A DNA stretch of 64,000 nt from SAR202-VII-2 sp965263165 (GCA_965263165.1 OZ253584.1:2666001-2730000); one strand, 5' to 3'; shown: positions 34,297 through 43,564, counted from the first letter of the stretch. Program-made: numbers and translations. The notes: generated by a model not told the origin, from the sequence alone.

Positions 34297-35718
34297 TTAG
34301 CTCGTCGGTTCTTCTGGTTGGTCCGCGGTCCCGGCGTCGTTTGCCTCAGCGGCTGGTTCTTCCGCTGGGGCGTCTACCGGGGCGTCTTCTGTTACAGCCT
34401 GCGCCGCCGCTTCTTCCACCGCGGCTTCGGGGTCAGCTTCCAACTCGGGGGCCTCGCCCTTGGCAATGAACACCAGCCGCTCCAGGACTCGCCGCGTCCA
34501 CAGGGAACGCCCCAGCGACTCCCTTCCCCTTGGGGAATCCAAAACGCCCCGCAGGGATTCCCCCTGCTCACCGGAGGTAAGCTGCTCCAATTCCTGCTCC
34601 ACGTCCTCCGGCAGGACTTGAATCTTCTCCTTTTCAGCCAGGTGCTCCATAACGGTGGAGCGCTTGACGCGCATGAGTGCGTTTTCGCGCAGGTCCTCGC
34701 GAAGCTCCTCAGGCGTCTTGCCGATGGCTTGGAGGTACTCCTCCATGTTTGCGCCGCGGCGTTGGATGTTCTCCTGATAGTCTTCCACCACGTGGTCAAG
34801 CTGATGCCCCACCATGATGGGCGCTATCTCCACGTCCACTTGCTCCAGCAGGGCTTCCATGACCTTTTCCTGGTAACGGCTGTCGGCCATCCGCTGGGCC
34901 TGAGCCTCGATGTCTCCCCTGACGTTACTCCGCAGAGCCTCCAACGAGTCGTGTCCCTCGCCCTTGGCATACTCGTCATTGAGCTCGGGGAGCTCCTTGG
35001 CCTTGATCTCGTTGACCGTGACCTCGAAGCGGATGTCTTTCCCTGCGACGTTGGCGTCCGGGTGGTCCTCGGGCATGACCACCGTGAACTCCTTCTCCTC
35101 CCCAGGCCCGACGCCCACGAGCGCTTCGGAAAACCCCGGCGCTGGGGCGAGGTTGCCCTCTTGGGGAATGTAGTTCACGTCGTGTTGGTCTCCCGCCAAC
35201 TCCTCGCCTATGTAGGCGTGGAAGCCCAGGATCACCATGTCGCCGTATTGGACGGGGCGCTCCACGGGGCCCCAAGGGGTGGAGTCGCTGACCATTCGCT
35301 CCAGGACATTGTCGACCTGCTCGTCCGTCACATCGACGGGGTCCAGATCAACCCGCAACGAGCGATAGTCACCCAGATCGACCCTTGGAACGAGGGGAAC
35401 GGTGGCCTTGATGGTTACCGGGTCATGCTCCACGATCTCAACCTGGGGCACGTCCCCCACCTCGAGGCCCTGCTCCTCGACGGCTTCGCCCGTGACCTCG
35501 GGGATCATGTCGTCCAACGCTTCGTGGAGAAGGCCCTCGCGCCCCATGAACTGCTCGACGATGCGACGCGGCGCCTTGCCCTTTCGAAAGCCGGGAACGT
35601 TGAGCCGCTGGACTACCTTGCGATAGGCCCGGTCAAGGTGCTTTTCCACCTCTTGGGTCTCGAGTTCGATCATCAGGGTGGTCTGCCGGTCGACGGTCCC
35701 CTCTTGGGTAACCTTCAT
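34297..35718 (-). CDS. tig: Trigger factor
   Basis: Ribosome-associated chaperone at the nascent-chain exit. 473 residues. Ribosome-binding motif GFRKGKAPRRIVEQFMG at about 43-59. FKBP-type PPIase domain at about 158-245 (YGDMVILGFHAYIGEE, then EEKEFTVVMPEDHPDANVAG). The helical C-terminal chaperone domain ends in an acidic, Ala/Glu-rich tail (about 430-473), longer than in E. coli. First gene of tig-clpP-clpX. Confidence 0.96.
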   Translation of the reverse strand: MKVTQEGTVDRQTTLMIELETQEVEKHLDRAYRKVVQRLNVPGFRKGKAPRRIVEQFMGREGLLHEALDDMIPEVTGEAVEEQGLEVGDVPQVEIVEHDPVTIKATVPLVPRVDLGDYRSLRVDLDPVDVTDEQVDNVLERMVSDSTPWGPVERPVQYGDMVILGFHAYIGEELAGDQHDVNYIPQEGNLAPAPGFSEALVGVGPGEEKEFTVVMPEDHPDANVAGKDIRFEVTVNEIKAKELPELNDEYAKGEGHDSLEALRSNVRGDIEAQAQRMADSRYQEKVMEALLEQVDVEIAPIMVGHQLDHVVEDYQENIQRRGANMEEYLQAIGKTPEELREDLRENALMRVKRSTVMEHLAEKEKIQVLPEDVEQELEQLTSGEQGESLRGVLDSPRGRESLGRSLWTRRVLERLVFIAKGEAPELEADPEAAVEEAAAQAVTEDAPVDAPAEEPAAEANDAGTADQPEEPTS

Positions 35719-35745
35719 ATGGCGTCCTCCGGAGGCTGCACGGTC

Positions 35746-35774
35746 ATTGTAGCATGACCGAAAACGTTGTGAAA
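35746..35774 (-). promoter_or_regulatory. Promoter of the tig-clpP-clpX operon
   Basis: TTTCAC (35769-35774), 17-bp spacer, TACAAT (35746-35751) preceded by TGC, an extended -10. It lies about 28 bp before the tig ATG. Confidence 0.6.
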
Positions 35775-35869
35775 ACTTTCGCGAGTCGCGGAAGGGCCCC
35801 GGCCCCGCTTCCCTACCCGCCCCGGCAACGGTCTGGGCCAGACGCCGTCCAACCCATCGAGAGTAGGCG

Positions 35870-37660
35870 CTATTCCACGACCCGCAACTTCAACTCCCGG
35901 AGCTGCTGGGCGTCCACCGAGGCCGGAGCGCCGAACAACGGGTCGACGCCGCTCTGCGTCTTTGGGAAGGCAATCACGTCCCGGATGGACTCAGCGTCGT
36001 TGGACAGCAGGATGATGAGGCGGTCGATGCCCGGGGCGATGCCCCCGTGGGGAGGGGCGCCGTACTCAAAGGCCTCCAGCAGGTGGCCGAAACGCTCCTG
36101 AATCTGCTCGTTGGTGTAGCCAAGGATCCTGAAGATACGCTCCTGAAGCTCTCTGTTGTGTATCCGGATGCTTCCGCTGGCCAGCTCATAGCCGTTGCAA
36201 ACCATGTCGTAGGCATGGCTGCGGATGCTGCCGGGGTCGCTCTCCAGCGCGTGGATGTCCTCGGCCGCAGGCGCCGTAAACGGATGGTGAGACGAATCCC
36301 AGCGGCCCTCGTCGTCGTTCCAATCGAACAGGGGAAACTCTTCGATGAAGGCAAAGGCCAATAGGTCCTGATCGGTCAGGCCGAGGCGCTCCCCCAGCTC
36401 ATTGCGCAGCTGGCTCAGCGCCGTGTTCACGACCTTGGCCGGACCGCCCACCAGCAGCAGCAAGTCTCCCCGCCCGGCCCCTAGCCGCTCCGCCATGGCC
36501 GCTATCTCCGAGGGTTGGAAGATATGGGCTACGGGCCCCTTCACGTCCTCGGGCGCGAGCGCGTCAAGGCCGCCCTCTCCCGTCAGGGCAAACGTGACCA
36601 GGCCCTTCGCCCCCCGCATCTTGACGAACTCCGTAAGCTCGTCCACCTCCCGCCGGGACCACGACGCCGCTCCCTGGGCTGCGACGCCCTTCACGACGCC
36701 CCCTCCCCCAACGATTCCCTTGAACACCTCGAAGCTCGTCGCTGCGGAGAGGTCGGAGAGGTCCCGCACTTCCATGCCAAAACGCAGGTCGGGCTTGTCC
36801 GTGCCAAAGCGGTCCATGACGTCCCTGTACGATAGGCGGGGCCAGGGTTTGATCATGCGCTTGTGGGGCGTAATGGTCTCCACCATCTCCGTGTACAGCG
36901 CTTCCAGCAGGTCCAGCACGTCCTTGGCGTCCACGAAACTCATCTCGAGGTCGAGCTGCGTGAACTCAGGTTGGCGGTCGGCCCGCGGGTCCTCGTCGCG
37001 GAAGCACCGGGCAATTTGGAAATACTTTTCCACACCGGCCACCATAAGCAACTGCTTGAGCTGCTGAGGCGACTGCGGGAGAGCGTAGAAGTTGCCGGGA
37101 TACAGGCGGCTCGGAACGAGGTAGTCCCGCGCCCCCTCCGGCGTGCTCTTGATGAGAATTGGCGTTTCCACCTCGAGGAAGTCCCGGTCGCTGAGGAAGT
37201 CCCTGATGAATTTCACGACGCGATGGCGCAGGGTCAAGATGCCGCGCATTCGAGGCCGCCGGAGATCCAGGTAGCGGTAGCGCATCCGCAGAAGCTCATC
37301 GACCTCGGCGTCGCCGCCGATTTCAAAGGGCGGCGTGTGGGCTGCGTTCAACACCTCAACCGAGTGTGCGTTGACCTCGACCCCGCCGGTGGGGAGCTGC
37401 GGGTTCTCTGTGCCGGACGGACGGACGGCAACCTCCCCGGTGACCTGCACCACCCACTCGTTGCGGAAGGCCGACGCCACATCGACGGCGGCCGGAGCGA
37501 CCTCTGGATGGAAGACCACCTGCACCAGGCCCTCCCGGTCCCGCAGGTCGATGAAGAGGACTCCGCCATGGTCCCGGCGACGATGCACCCAGCCGGCCAG
37601 CGTCACCGTGCGTCCCACGTCGTCCAGCCGCAGCGCTCCGCAATTGGCAGTCCTCAGCAC
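35870..37660 (-). CDS. aspS: Aspartyl-tRNA synthetase, bacterial type (probably non-discriminating)
   Basis: Class II synthetase charging tRNA-Asp. 596 residues from GTG 37660 (VLRTANCGALRLDDVGR), chosen over ATG 37678 because AGGAGG lies between them, 3 bases before the GTG, and because AspRS usually begins LRTHxCG. N-terminal OB domain (GWVHRRRDHGGVLFIDLRD), motif 2 FRDEDPRADRQPEFTQLD, a bacterial GAD insert near 290-420, motif 3 GAPPHGGIAPGIDRLIILL. The His in RRRDHGG is the residue associated with non-discriminating enzymes that also charge tRNA-Asn, implying GatCAB elsewhere; this is inference. Confidence 0.95.
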   Translation of the reverse strand: MLRTANCGALRLDDVGRTVTLAGWVHRRRDHGGVLFIDLRDREGLVQVVFHPEVAPAAVDVASAFRNEWVVQVTGEVAVRPSGTENPQLPTGGVEVNAHSVEVLNAAHTPPFEIGGDAEVDELLRMRYRYLDLRRPRMRGILTLRHRVVKFIRDFLSDRDFLEVETPILIKSTPEGARDYLVPSRLYPGNFYALPQSPQQLKQLLMVAGVEKYFQIARCFRDEDPRADRQPEFTQLDLEMSFVDAKDVLDLLEALYTEMVETITPHKRMIKPWPRLSYRDVMDRFGTDKPDLRFGMEVRDLSDLSAATSFEVFKGIVGGGGVVKGVAAQGAASWSRREVDELTEFVKMRGAKGLVTFALTGEGGLDALAPEDVKGPVAHIFQPSEIAAMAERLGAGRGDLLLLVGGPAKVVNTALSQLRNELGERLGLTDQDLLAFAFIEEFPLFDWNDDEGRWDSSHHPFTAPAAEDIHALESDPGSIRSHAYDMVCNGYELASGSIRIHNRELQERIFRILGYTNEQIQERFGHLLEAFEYGAPPHGGIAPGIDRLIILLSNDAESIRDVIAFPKTQSGVDPLFGAPASVDAQQLRELKLRVVE

Positions 37661-37689
37661 AGCTCCTCCTGGAGGCATCCGGGGGACAC

Positions 37690-37741
37690 AAAAACCGCCC
37701 CCTCAGTCTCAACGTTCCGGGGGCGCGGCGGGAGGTGTCCG
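37690..37741 (-). promoter_or_regulatory. Structured aspS leader with an intrinsic terminator: candidate attenuator
   Basis: Read on the minus strand, CCGCGCCCCC (37719-37728) pairs with GGGGGCGG (37695-37702), with one bulge, followed by TTTTT (37690-37694). An outer helix GGACAC (37736-37741) / GTGTCC (37684-37689) can enclose it. The terminator lies between the promoter and the aspS ribosome-binding site, so it would stop transcription before the gene unless it is melted. The leader is too short for a standard T-box and no T-box sequence is seen. Confidence 0.55.
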
Positions 37742-37759
37742 GCAAAGTAGTCAACCGTG

Positions 37760-37788
37760 ATTATAGGCGAAGGGGGAGGCGGTTTCAA
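37760..37788 (-). promoter_or_regulatory. Promoter of aspS
   Basis: TTGAAA (37783-37788), 17-bp spacer, perfect TATAAT (37760-37765). It predicts transcription start near 37753 and a leader of about 93 nt containing the terminator hairpin. Confidence 0.8.
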
Positions 37789-37920
37789 ATGACTGCAGCC
37801 CAAGGCGACGCGCCCCCATGCGAGCAAAAACGCCCCAACAAGCCCTCACTACGCCTCCTCTGCCGGCGTCAACGGGTCTGAAGGCTTGCGTCACCGGCTT
37901 ACGCCAAAGCCCGTAGCAAC

Positions 37921-37929
37921 TGCTAGAAT
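37921..37929 (+). promoter_or_regulatory. Extended -10 element before the branched-chain aminotransferase gene
   Basis: TGCTAGAAT, 27 bp before the TTG start. No clear -35. Confidence 0.45.
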
Positions 37930-37956
37930 GGCCTTAAGCGACTCAGGAGGCCGGCC

Positions 37957-38934
37957 TTGACTACCCAGCGAACCGAGCGCGCGACCAAAGAGGCGGCGAT
38001 GTATCCCTCGCCCCAGAACCATCCCGCCTACCTCTGGTGGCAGGGGCGGCAGATGGCGTGGGACGAGGCCACGGTCCACGTCACCGCGCTGGCCTGGACC
38101 GGCATATCGGCGGTGTTTGAAGGCGTCAGGGCCTACTGGAACGAGCAGCAGCAGCGCCTCTACGCACTCGCCCTGGATGACCATTTGAAACGGCTCTCCC
38201 AGTCCATGAAGCTGGTGCGCATGACGCCGCCCTATTCGGACGGCGATATCAAACAGGCAGCGCTGGAACTTCTTCGCAACAACGGCCTCCGCGAGGACTC
38301 CTACATCTTCCCCCTGGCCTACTTTCCCTCCGGCATCCCCGGCTACCTCGCCGCTTACGAACAGCCCGGCGAGGTGGTGATGACGACTCGCCCCAGGGAG
38401 TCGAACATGCTCACCGGGCGGGCCATCCACTGCTCCATCAGCTCTTGGCGGCGCATCTCCGACAACACAATGCCCCCACGGGCCAAGATGATCACGAACT
38501 ATCAGAACTCTCGCTTCGTCTCTACGGAAGCCGCCATCAACGGCTACGACACCTCCCTCATTCTGAACGACCAGGGGAAGGTGGCGGAGTCTCCTTACGC
38601 CTGCGTTTTCATCGTGCGGGACGGGGTGGCCATCACCCCTCCGGTGACCGCCGGCGTACTGGAGAGCATCACCCGGAACATCATCCTGCGTCTGCTTCAG
38701 GAAGAAATGGGAGTCCCCTGCCTGGAGCGGGACGTAGACCGCACCGAAATGTACATCGCCGACGAGGCCTTTCTCTGCGGCACCTACGCCGAGGTCACGC
38801 CCATCGCTTCCGTGGACCGCTACACGCTCGGCGAGGGCGCACCCGGCCCCATCACCAGCAAGCTGGAGCAGCTCTTCCACGACATCGCACGGGGCATAGA
38901 CGGACGCTACCCAGAGTGGCGCACGCCTGTCTGA
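37957..38934 (+). CDS. ilvE: Branched-chain amino acid aminotransferase (class IV PLP)
   Basis: Transfers amino groups between branched-chain amino acids and 2-oxoglutarate. 325 residues from TTG 37957, with AGGAGG 6 bases upstream. Early motif TGISAVFEGVRAYWNEQQQ. The PLP lysine is in PPRAKMITNYQNSRFVSTEA, the family's AKxxxNY site. AESPYACVFIVRDGV replaces the more common AEGSGENIF and may affect the substrate loop. CGTYAEVTPIASVD is the typical C-terminal motif. A D-amino-acid or ADC-lyase-type relative is possible but less likely at this length. Confidence 0.87.
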   Translation: MTTQRTERATKEAAMYPSPQNHPAYLWWQGRQMAWDEATVHVTALAWTGISAVFEGVRAYWNEQQQRLYALALDDHLKRLSQSMKLVRMTPPYSDGDIKQAALELLRNNGLREDSYIFPLAYFPSGIPGYLAAYEQPGEVVMTTRPRESNMLTGRAIHCSISSWRRISDNTMPPRAKMITNYQNSRFVSTEAAINGYDTSLILNDQGKVAESPYACVFIVRDGVAITPPVTAGVLESITRNIILRLLQEEMGVPCLERDVDRTEMYIADEAFLCGTYAEVTPIASVDRYTLGEGAPGPITSKLEQLFHDIARGIDGRYPEWRTPV

Positions 38935-38970
38935 TCATCCAGGTCATTCCCGGCGGCCAAGAGCCTCCCC

Positions 38971-40575
38971 ATGAACCACGACCCGCTGTCCATTCCAGGC
39001 CTCCCCGCTCGGACGGCGGCGACCACCCCCACGCTGGTATTTCGCAACGCCAACGTCATCACCCTCCATCCCGAACAGCCCGTTGCAACGCAGGTGGCCA
39101 TTGCGGACGGACGGATTCGATGGGTGGGCGGCCCGGAGGGCTTGGGTTTGGGCGCCGCGCCGGCGGCGGGGGCGCGGATCATTGACCTGGGAGGCCGCAC
39201 GGTCCTACCGGCCTTCAACGATGCGCACATTCACCTACTGTCCCTGGCCGCCACCTTTTGGTCCGTCGACTGCGGCCCCGGGCAGGTCAGGTCGATTCGG
39301 GACATGCAGCGTCTCATCGCCGGCCAAGCCCGCAGCGCTCGAACGGGCGAATGGGTGCGGGCCTTCGGGTACGACGAAGCTGCGTTAGAGGAGCGGAGGC
39401 ATCCCAATCGGACAGACCTGGACGAAGCGTCCCTTGATGTTCCCGTTCGGCTCATCCACCGCTCGGGTCACGCCTCGGTGCTCAACACCGCGGGCCTCGA
39501 CAGGGCCGGCCGCCGAGGGGACGCGCCCGACCCTGAGATTGGGTATGTCGAGCGCGATCCGCTGACCGGCCACCCCACCGGCTTCCTCGTGGACATGGAG
39601 GAGCGACTTGCCGAAGCGGCGCCGAGACCGCCCTACGAGATGGTGCGGGACGCTCTGGCTCAGGCCAGCCGTTGCCTGGTCAGCCGGGGCATCGCGTCAG
39701 TGCAGGACGCCACGGTCAAGAACGACGTGGAGCGGTGGAACCTCTTTCAGCGGGTGAAGGGCGACGGGGTCTTTGCGCCGCACATAACCTTCATGCCGGG
39801 CATCAACCACCTTGGGGCCTTTGCCGAGCGTGGGCTTGGCTTCGGCGCTCAGAGCGGCGGCCTCCGCATCGGCCACGCCAAGATCGTTGCAGCGCTGGCC
39901 AACGGCGGCGCGCAGCCCAGCAGAGATGACCTCACGCGGCTGGCAACGGGGGCGCGGACGGCCGGGTATCCGGTGGCCATCCACGCAGTCGAGGCTGAGG
40001 TCGTCGCGGCGGCCATACGAGCCCTGCGGGACGCCCAAAGCGGGGACGGGGCCTGGGACATGAGAGACAGAATAGAACACGCCTCGGAGCTTCCGGACGA
40101 ACTGTTGCCCGCACTACGGCAATCGAGGATTCAGGTGGTGACTCAGCCGTCCTTCCTGTACTACAGCGGCGACCGCTACCTTGCCGAGGTCGCCCCGGAC
40201 CGCCGCTCTTGGCTGTACCGCAGCGCCTCCCTCTTTGCGCCAGGCATCGCGCCGCCCGCCGCCGGTTCCGACGCACCCGTAGCCCCGGCCAACCCCCTAC
40301 GCAGCATCTACGCGGCAATCACCCGAAGGTCGCAGAGCGGAGCGCAACTGTCGCCGGAGGAAGGGGTCGCGCCCCTCCGGGCGGTGGAGATGTATACCCG
40401 CTATCCCGCCGCCGCCGCTTACGAGGAGAAGGCGCGGGGCGCCATTTCGCCCGGAAGGGCCGCGGACCTCGTGGTGTTGGACAGGAATCCACTGGACTGC
40501 CCTCCCGACGAGATTCCGGACATACGGGTCCACATGACGGTCGGCGGCGGGGATATAGTCTGGGAGGGCAGCTAG
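38971..40575 (+). CDS. Amidohydrolase, YtcJ-like (N-substituted formamide deformylase family)
   Basis: 534 residues with the composite-barrel amidohydrolase fold. NANVITLHPEQPVATQVAIADGRI-type N-terminal sandwich; metal site VLPAFNDAHIHLLSLAA (HxH); IHRSGHASVLNTAGLDRAG; IHAVEAEVVAAAIRAL with barrel His; RIEHASELPDELLPAL; Asp in PPAAGSDAPVAPANPLRSIY; C-terminal EKARGAISPGRAADLVVLDRN. The YtcJ family hydrolyses amide or formamide bonds; the true substrate is unknown. The start ATG 38971 has only a weak ribosome-binding site. Confidence 0.88.
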   Translation: MNHDPLSIPGLPARTAATTPTLVFRNANVITLHPEQPVATQVAIADGRIRWVGGPEGLGLGAAPAAGARIIDLGGRTVLPAFNDAHIHLLSLAATFWSVDCGPGQVRSIRDMQRLIAGQARSARTGEWVRAFGYDEAALEERRHPNRTDLDEASLDVPVRLIHRSGHASVLNTAGLDRAGRRGDAPDPEIGYVERDPLTGHPTGFLVDMEERLAEAAPRPPYEMVRDALAQASRCLVSRGIASVQDATVKNDVERWNLFQRVKGDGVFAPHITFMPGINHLGAFAERGLGFGAQSGGLRIGHAKIVAALANGGAQPSRDDLTRLATGARTAGYPVAIHAVEAEVVAAAIRALRDAQSGDGAWDMRDRIEHASELPDELLPALRQSRIQVVTQPSFLYYSGDRYLAEVAPDRRSWLYRSASLFAPGIAPPAAGSDAPVAPANPLRSIYAAITRRSQSGAQLSPEEGVAPLRAVEMYTRYPAAAAYEEKARGAISPGRAADLVVLDRNPLDCPPDEIPDIRVHMTVGGGDIVWEGS

Positions 40576-40899
40576 AGACGTTCACGCTAATATACCGAAG
40601 TGCGTTGTCATGAGAGGATCGGACAACGACACATATGCCTACACCGTCAGGTATGGGACTTTCATCTCGCCGAGCGGGGTACAGGGGGTGTCCCCCTGTT
40701 CTGGAAAACGTCGGAGGGCGGAGCGGGCGGGATAGCGGCGCAGGCCAAAACAAGACCATCTGTCTAGGGAAAGGCTAGGGGATCCAAGGTTCCCGCCCGT
40801 CCATGGCGCCAACCCCCTTTCATCAACCTTATGTGGCCTGACAAAGCCGCCGGCTTCCTGGCCAAGGCCGGGCAATCCAGCCGCTAGTGTGAACAGGCC
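40576..40899 (+). repeat. Non-coding gap with a family B repeat copy
   Basis: Family B copy at about 40672-40765: GGGGTACAGGGGGTGTCCCCCTG hairpin, GAAAACGTCGGAGGGCGGAG, then GGGATAGCGGCGCAGGCCAA and ACAAGACCATCTG. The linker part is the same as before element A3, but no element A follows. The rest to 40899 shows nothing recognisable. Confidence 0.7.
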
Positions 40900-41874
40900 C
40901 TAGACGCGTCGCTGGACGGCGTACTGGGCAAGGCCAGCCATACAGCGGCGGGTCTCGTTGTCCGGCAGAAGGTCAAGGGCGGCGATAGCCTTGGCGGAGA
41001 ATTCTCCCGCAACACCAAAGGAGTCCCGCATGATGGACGACTCTCGGATGAGGGCCACAGCCCGTTCCAGGTTGCGGTCGGGCTCGGTCCCCTGGAACAA
41101 CGCCTCGATGGGATTGTCTTTGGGCTGCCTCTCCAGCAGCAGTATGGCCGGAAGCGTGAGGGTTCCCTGCAACAGGTCGCTGCCCACGGGCTTGCCAACC
41201 TCTTCGGCGTCCCCCTCGATGTCCAAGATGTCGTCCATGACCTGAAAGGCCATGCCCAAGTTGTACCCGTACTCCCTCATTGCCTGCACCACGTCTTCCC
41301 CTGCCCTGCTGAGCACAGCGCCGGACTCGGTGGCGGTCTGGAACAGGGAGGCGGTCTTGCGATAGGTGCGCTCCAGGTACTGCTCCCGCGTCACTGTCCA
41401 GTCCCTAGCCGCCATGTACTCCATCAGCTCGCCGGAGGATAGCTCCATGATGGTCTCGGCGAAGCGGCGGATGACCCGGACGTTCCCCGTGTCGCACACG
41501 CAGGTGGCCGAGAGGGCGAAGACGTAGTCGCCCACGAGAACGGCGACCTTTTCTCCCCAGAGGCTATGGATTGTCGCCTTGCCCCGCCGCAGAGAAGACC
41601 TGTCCACAGTGTCGTCGTGAATCAGGGTGGCGATGTGCAGGAGCTCGACGGCCCGGGCCATCAGCAGCGGGTTGTCACGGCCCTCGGGGCCGAAATGGGA
41701 AGCCAGCATGGTCACCGCTGGCCTGATGACCTTCCCCGGAGTGTCCAGGATGTGGTCGAGCATGTCCGCCAAGACCGGGTAGTTGGCCTCCACGGCCAGG
41801 TCTTTGAGGCCCTGCTTGACCCTCGCCAGGTCGTCCAGCACCGGTGCGTAGAGAGAGGGCAGTTGCGTTGTCAT
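40900..41874 (-). CDS. Polyprenyl diphosphate synthase (long-chain trans-prenyltransferase)
   Basis: Extends allylic diphosphates with isopentenyl diphosphate, probably for quinone side chains. 324 residues, all helical. First Asp-rich motif LIHDDTVDRSSLRRG near 88; GEKVAVLVGDYVFA; second Asp-rich motif FQVMDDILDIEGDAEEVGKP near 215. The residues before the first motif (HIATLI) lack bulky aromatics, which usually allows long products, but length cannot be fixed from sequence. It lies 20 bp downstream of metG on the same strand. Confidence 0.92.
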   Translation of the reverse strand: MTTQLPSLYAPVLDDLARVKQGLKDLAVEANYPVLADMLDHILDTPGKVIRPAVTMLASHFGPEGRDNPLLMARAVELLHIATLIHDDTVDRSSLRRGKATIHSLWGEKVAVLVGDYVFALSATCVCDTGNVRVIRRFAETIMELSSGELMEYMAARDWTVTREQYLERTYRKTASLFQTATESGAVLSRAGEDVVQAMREYGYNLGMAFQVMDDILDIEGDAEEVGKPVGSDLLQGTLTLPAILLLERQPKDNPIEALFQGTEPDRNLERAVALIRESSIMRDSFGVAGEFSAKAIAALDLLPDNETRRCMAGLAQYAVQRRV

Positions 41875-41893
41875 AGCAGACCCGTCTTTGCAG

Positions 41894-43564
41894 TCAACGC
41901 CCGGAGTACAGGCGCTGCTCCTCCTGATGAATGACGTCGTCCTCCAACTTGGTAAACAGGGGCTCGGGACTCTGCATGGGCTGGCCGGCCGGGACCTCGC
42001 GATACGCCCATCCCCCCTCCGCGGCCCCGTCGGAGAAGCCCACCATCTGGCGAATTCTGTCTCCGCTGAACGGCAGGAACGGCCAGGCCAGCGTGCTCAG
42101 CGCTCCGATGACGTTGACGGTTACCCACAAACTTGTCGCGGCCCGCGGCCTGTCTACCTTGATGGCCTTCCAGGGGGCCGCGCTGTCCAGATAGCGGTTG
42201 GCCTCTTGGCACAGGACCATGATGTGCCGCAGTGCGTCGCGGAAATGGCAGGCAGACAGATCCCCGCCCACGCCGGCAAAGGCGGCTCGCGCCTTGTCCA
42301 GGAGGTCGGAGTCCCTCTGTTCCAGGCTGCCCGGCTCGGGGACCCGCCCGTCGAAGTTGCGGTGGGTGAAGGAGAGAACCCGGTGCACAAGGTTTCCGAA
42401 CGTGGCCACGAGTTCATCGTTGTTGCGCCGCTGGAACTCCCGCCAGGAAAAGGACGAGTCGCTGGTTTCCGGCATATGGGCCGAGAGGTAGTAGCGCAGG
42501 GGATCGGGGTCGAAGCGTTCCAGGTAATCGGGAACCCAGACGGCCCAGTTGCGGCTTGTGGAGAGCTGGCTGCCCTCGATGGTGAGGAACTCGTTGGCGG
42601 GGACGTCGTAGGGCAGGTTGAGCTGCTCATAGCCCATTAACATGGCCGGCCAGATAATTGTGTGGAACGGTATGTTGTCCTTGCCGATGAAGTAGTGCGG
42701 CCGGCAAGAAGGGTCCTTCCAAAAGGCCTCCCAGGCATCCGGGTCGCCTCGAAGTTTTGCCCATTCCTTCGACGCCGACAGATACCCTATAACCGCCTCG
42801 AACCACACATAGACCCGCTTGGAGTCCTGCCCCTCCACGGGGAGCGGCACGCCCCACAAAATGTCGCGCGATATGGGCCGGTCCTTCAACTCCCCCTCGA
42901 GGAAGCTGACCGTGAAGTTGCGCACGTTGGGCCGCCACCGGTCCTGCGGTTTGACCCAATTGAGCAACGCCTCTCTGAAGGCGCTGAGCTTGAAGAAGAA
43001 GTGCTCCGACTCTCGTATCTCCGGCGAGGCGCCGCAGAGCCTACATCGGAGGTCCTGCATTTCCTGCGGCTCCAGGGTGCGGCCGCAGTTGTCGCACTGA
43101 TCGCCTCGCGCCTTGTCGAAGGCGCAGTGGGGGCATGTTCCCTCCACGTAGCGGTCGGGAAGGAAGCGCTTATCGACATGGCAATAGGGCAGCGGCATGA
43201 TTGCCGTATAGATGAACCCCTTTTCATCCAGCGTGCGCCAGATGTCGTGGACGACTTCTTGGTGATTGGTTGTGGCTGTGGAGGTGAAGAGGTCCCACTG
43301 GATGCCCAGTCCCTCCCACGATTGCATGAAACTGTCGTGGTAACGGGCCAGCAGCTCTTCCGGGGTGACGCCCTCTTGCTCCGCCCGCAGGGTGATGGGC
43401 GTGCCGTGGGCGTCCGAGCCGGACACCATGAGCACGTCGTTTCCTTTGAGACGGTGATAGCGGGCGAAGATGTCGGCGGGAAGATAGCAGCCGGCGATGT
43501 GCCCCAGATGGAGGTGGCCGTTGGCGTAGGGCCAGGCCACAGCTACGAGTATGCGTTCAGCCAT
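41894..43564 (-). CDS. metG: Methionyl-tRNA synthetase
   Basis: Class I synthetase of 556 residues from ATG 43564 (MAERILVAVAWPYANGHLHL). HIGH motif is GHLHLGHIAG. Zinc-finger insert: CPHCAFDKARGDQCDNCG and a second CRLCG. The KMSKS loop reads GSQLSTSRNWAVW, so both lysines of the consensus are replaced, as in other QLSTS/QFSSS-type MetRS. The anticodon-binding helical domain follows (about 390-530). There is no C-terminal tRNA-binding OB domain. The 48-residue upstream extension in the long frame is not conserved and covers the promoter. Confidence 0.95.
   Translation of the reverse strand: MAERILVAVAWPYANGHLHLGHIAGCYLPADIFARYHRLKGNDVLMVSGSDAHGTPITLRAEQEGVTPEELLARYHDSFMQSWEGLGIQWDLFTSTATTNHQEVVHDIWRTLDEKGFIYTAIMPLPYCHVDKRFLPDRYVEGTCPHCAFDKARGDQCDNCGRTLEPQEMQDLRCRLCGASPEIRESEHFFFKLSAFREALLNWVKPQDRWRPNVRNFTVSFLEGELKDRPISRDILWGVPLPVEGQDSKRVYVWFEAVIGYLSASKEWAKLRGDPDAWEAFWKDPSCRPHYFIGKDNIPFHTIIWPAMLMGYEQLNLPYDVPANEFLTIEGSQLSTSRNWAVWVPDYLERFDPDPLRYYLSAHMPETSDSSFSWREFQRRNNDELVATFGNLVHRVLSFTHRNFDGRVPEPGSLEQRDSDLLDKARAAFAGVGGDLSACHFRDALRHIMVLCQEANRYLDSAAPWKAIKVDRPRAATSLWVTVNVIGALSTLAWPFLPFSGDRIRQMVGFSDGAAEGGWAYREVPAGQPMQSPEPLFTKLEDDVIHQEEQRLYSGR

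Noticed and set aside
34318..35757. 479-codon plus-strand frame opposite trigger factor
   Set aside because: Long only because of GC-rich codon bias; the minus strand encodes an unmistakable trigger factor.
37684..37753. T-box riboswitch before aspS
   Set aside because: The leader is under 100 nt, lacks the conserved T-box sequence and has no specifier stem that I can draw. It is kept only as an unassigned attenuator.
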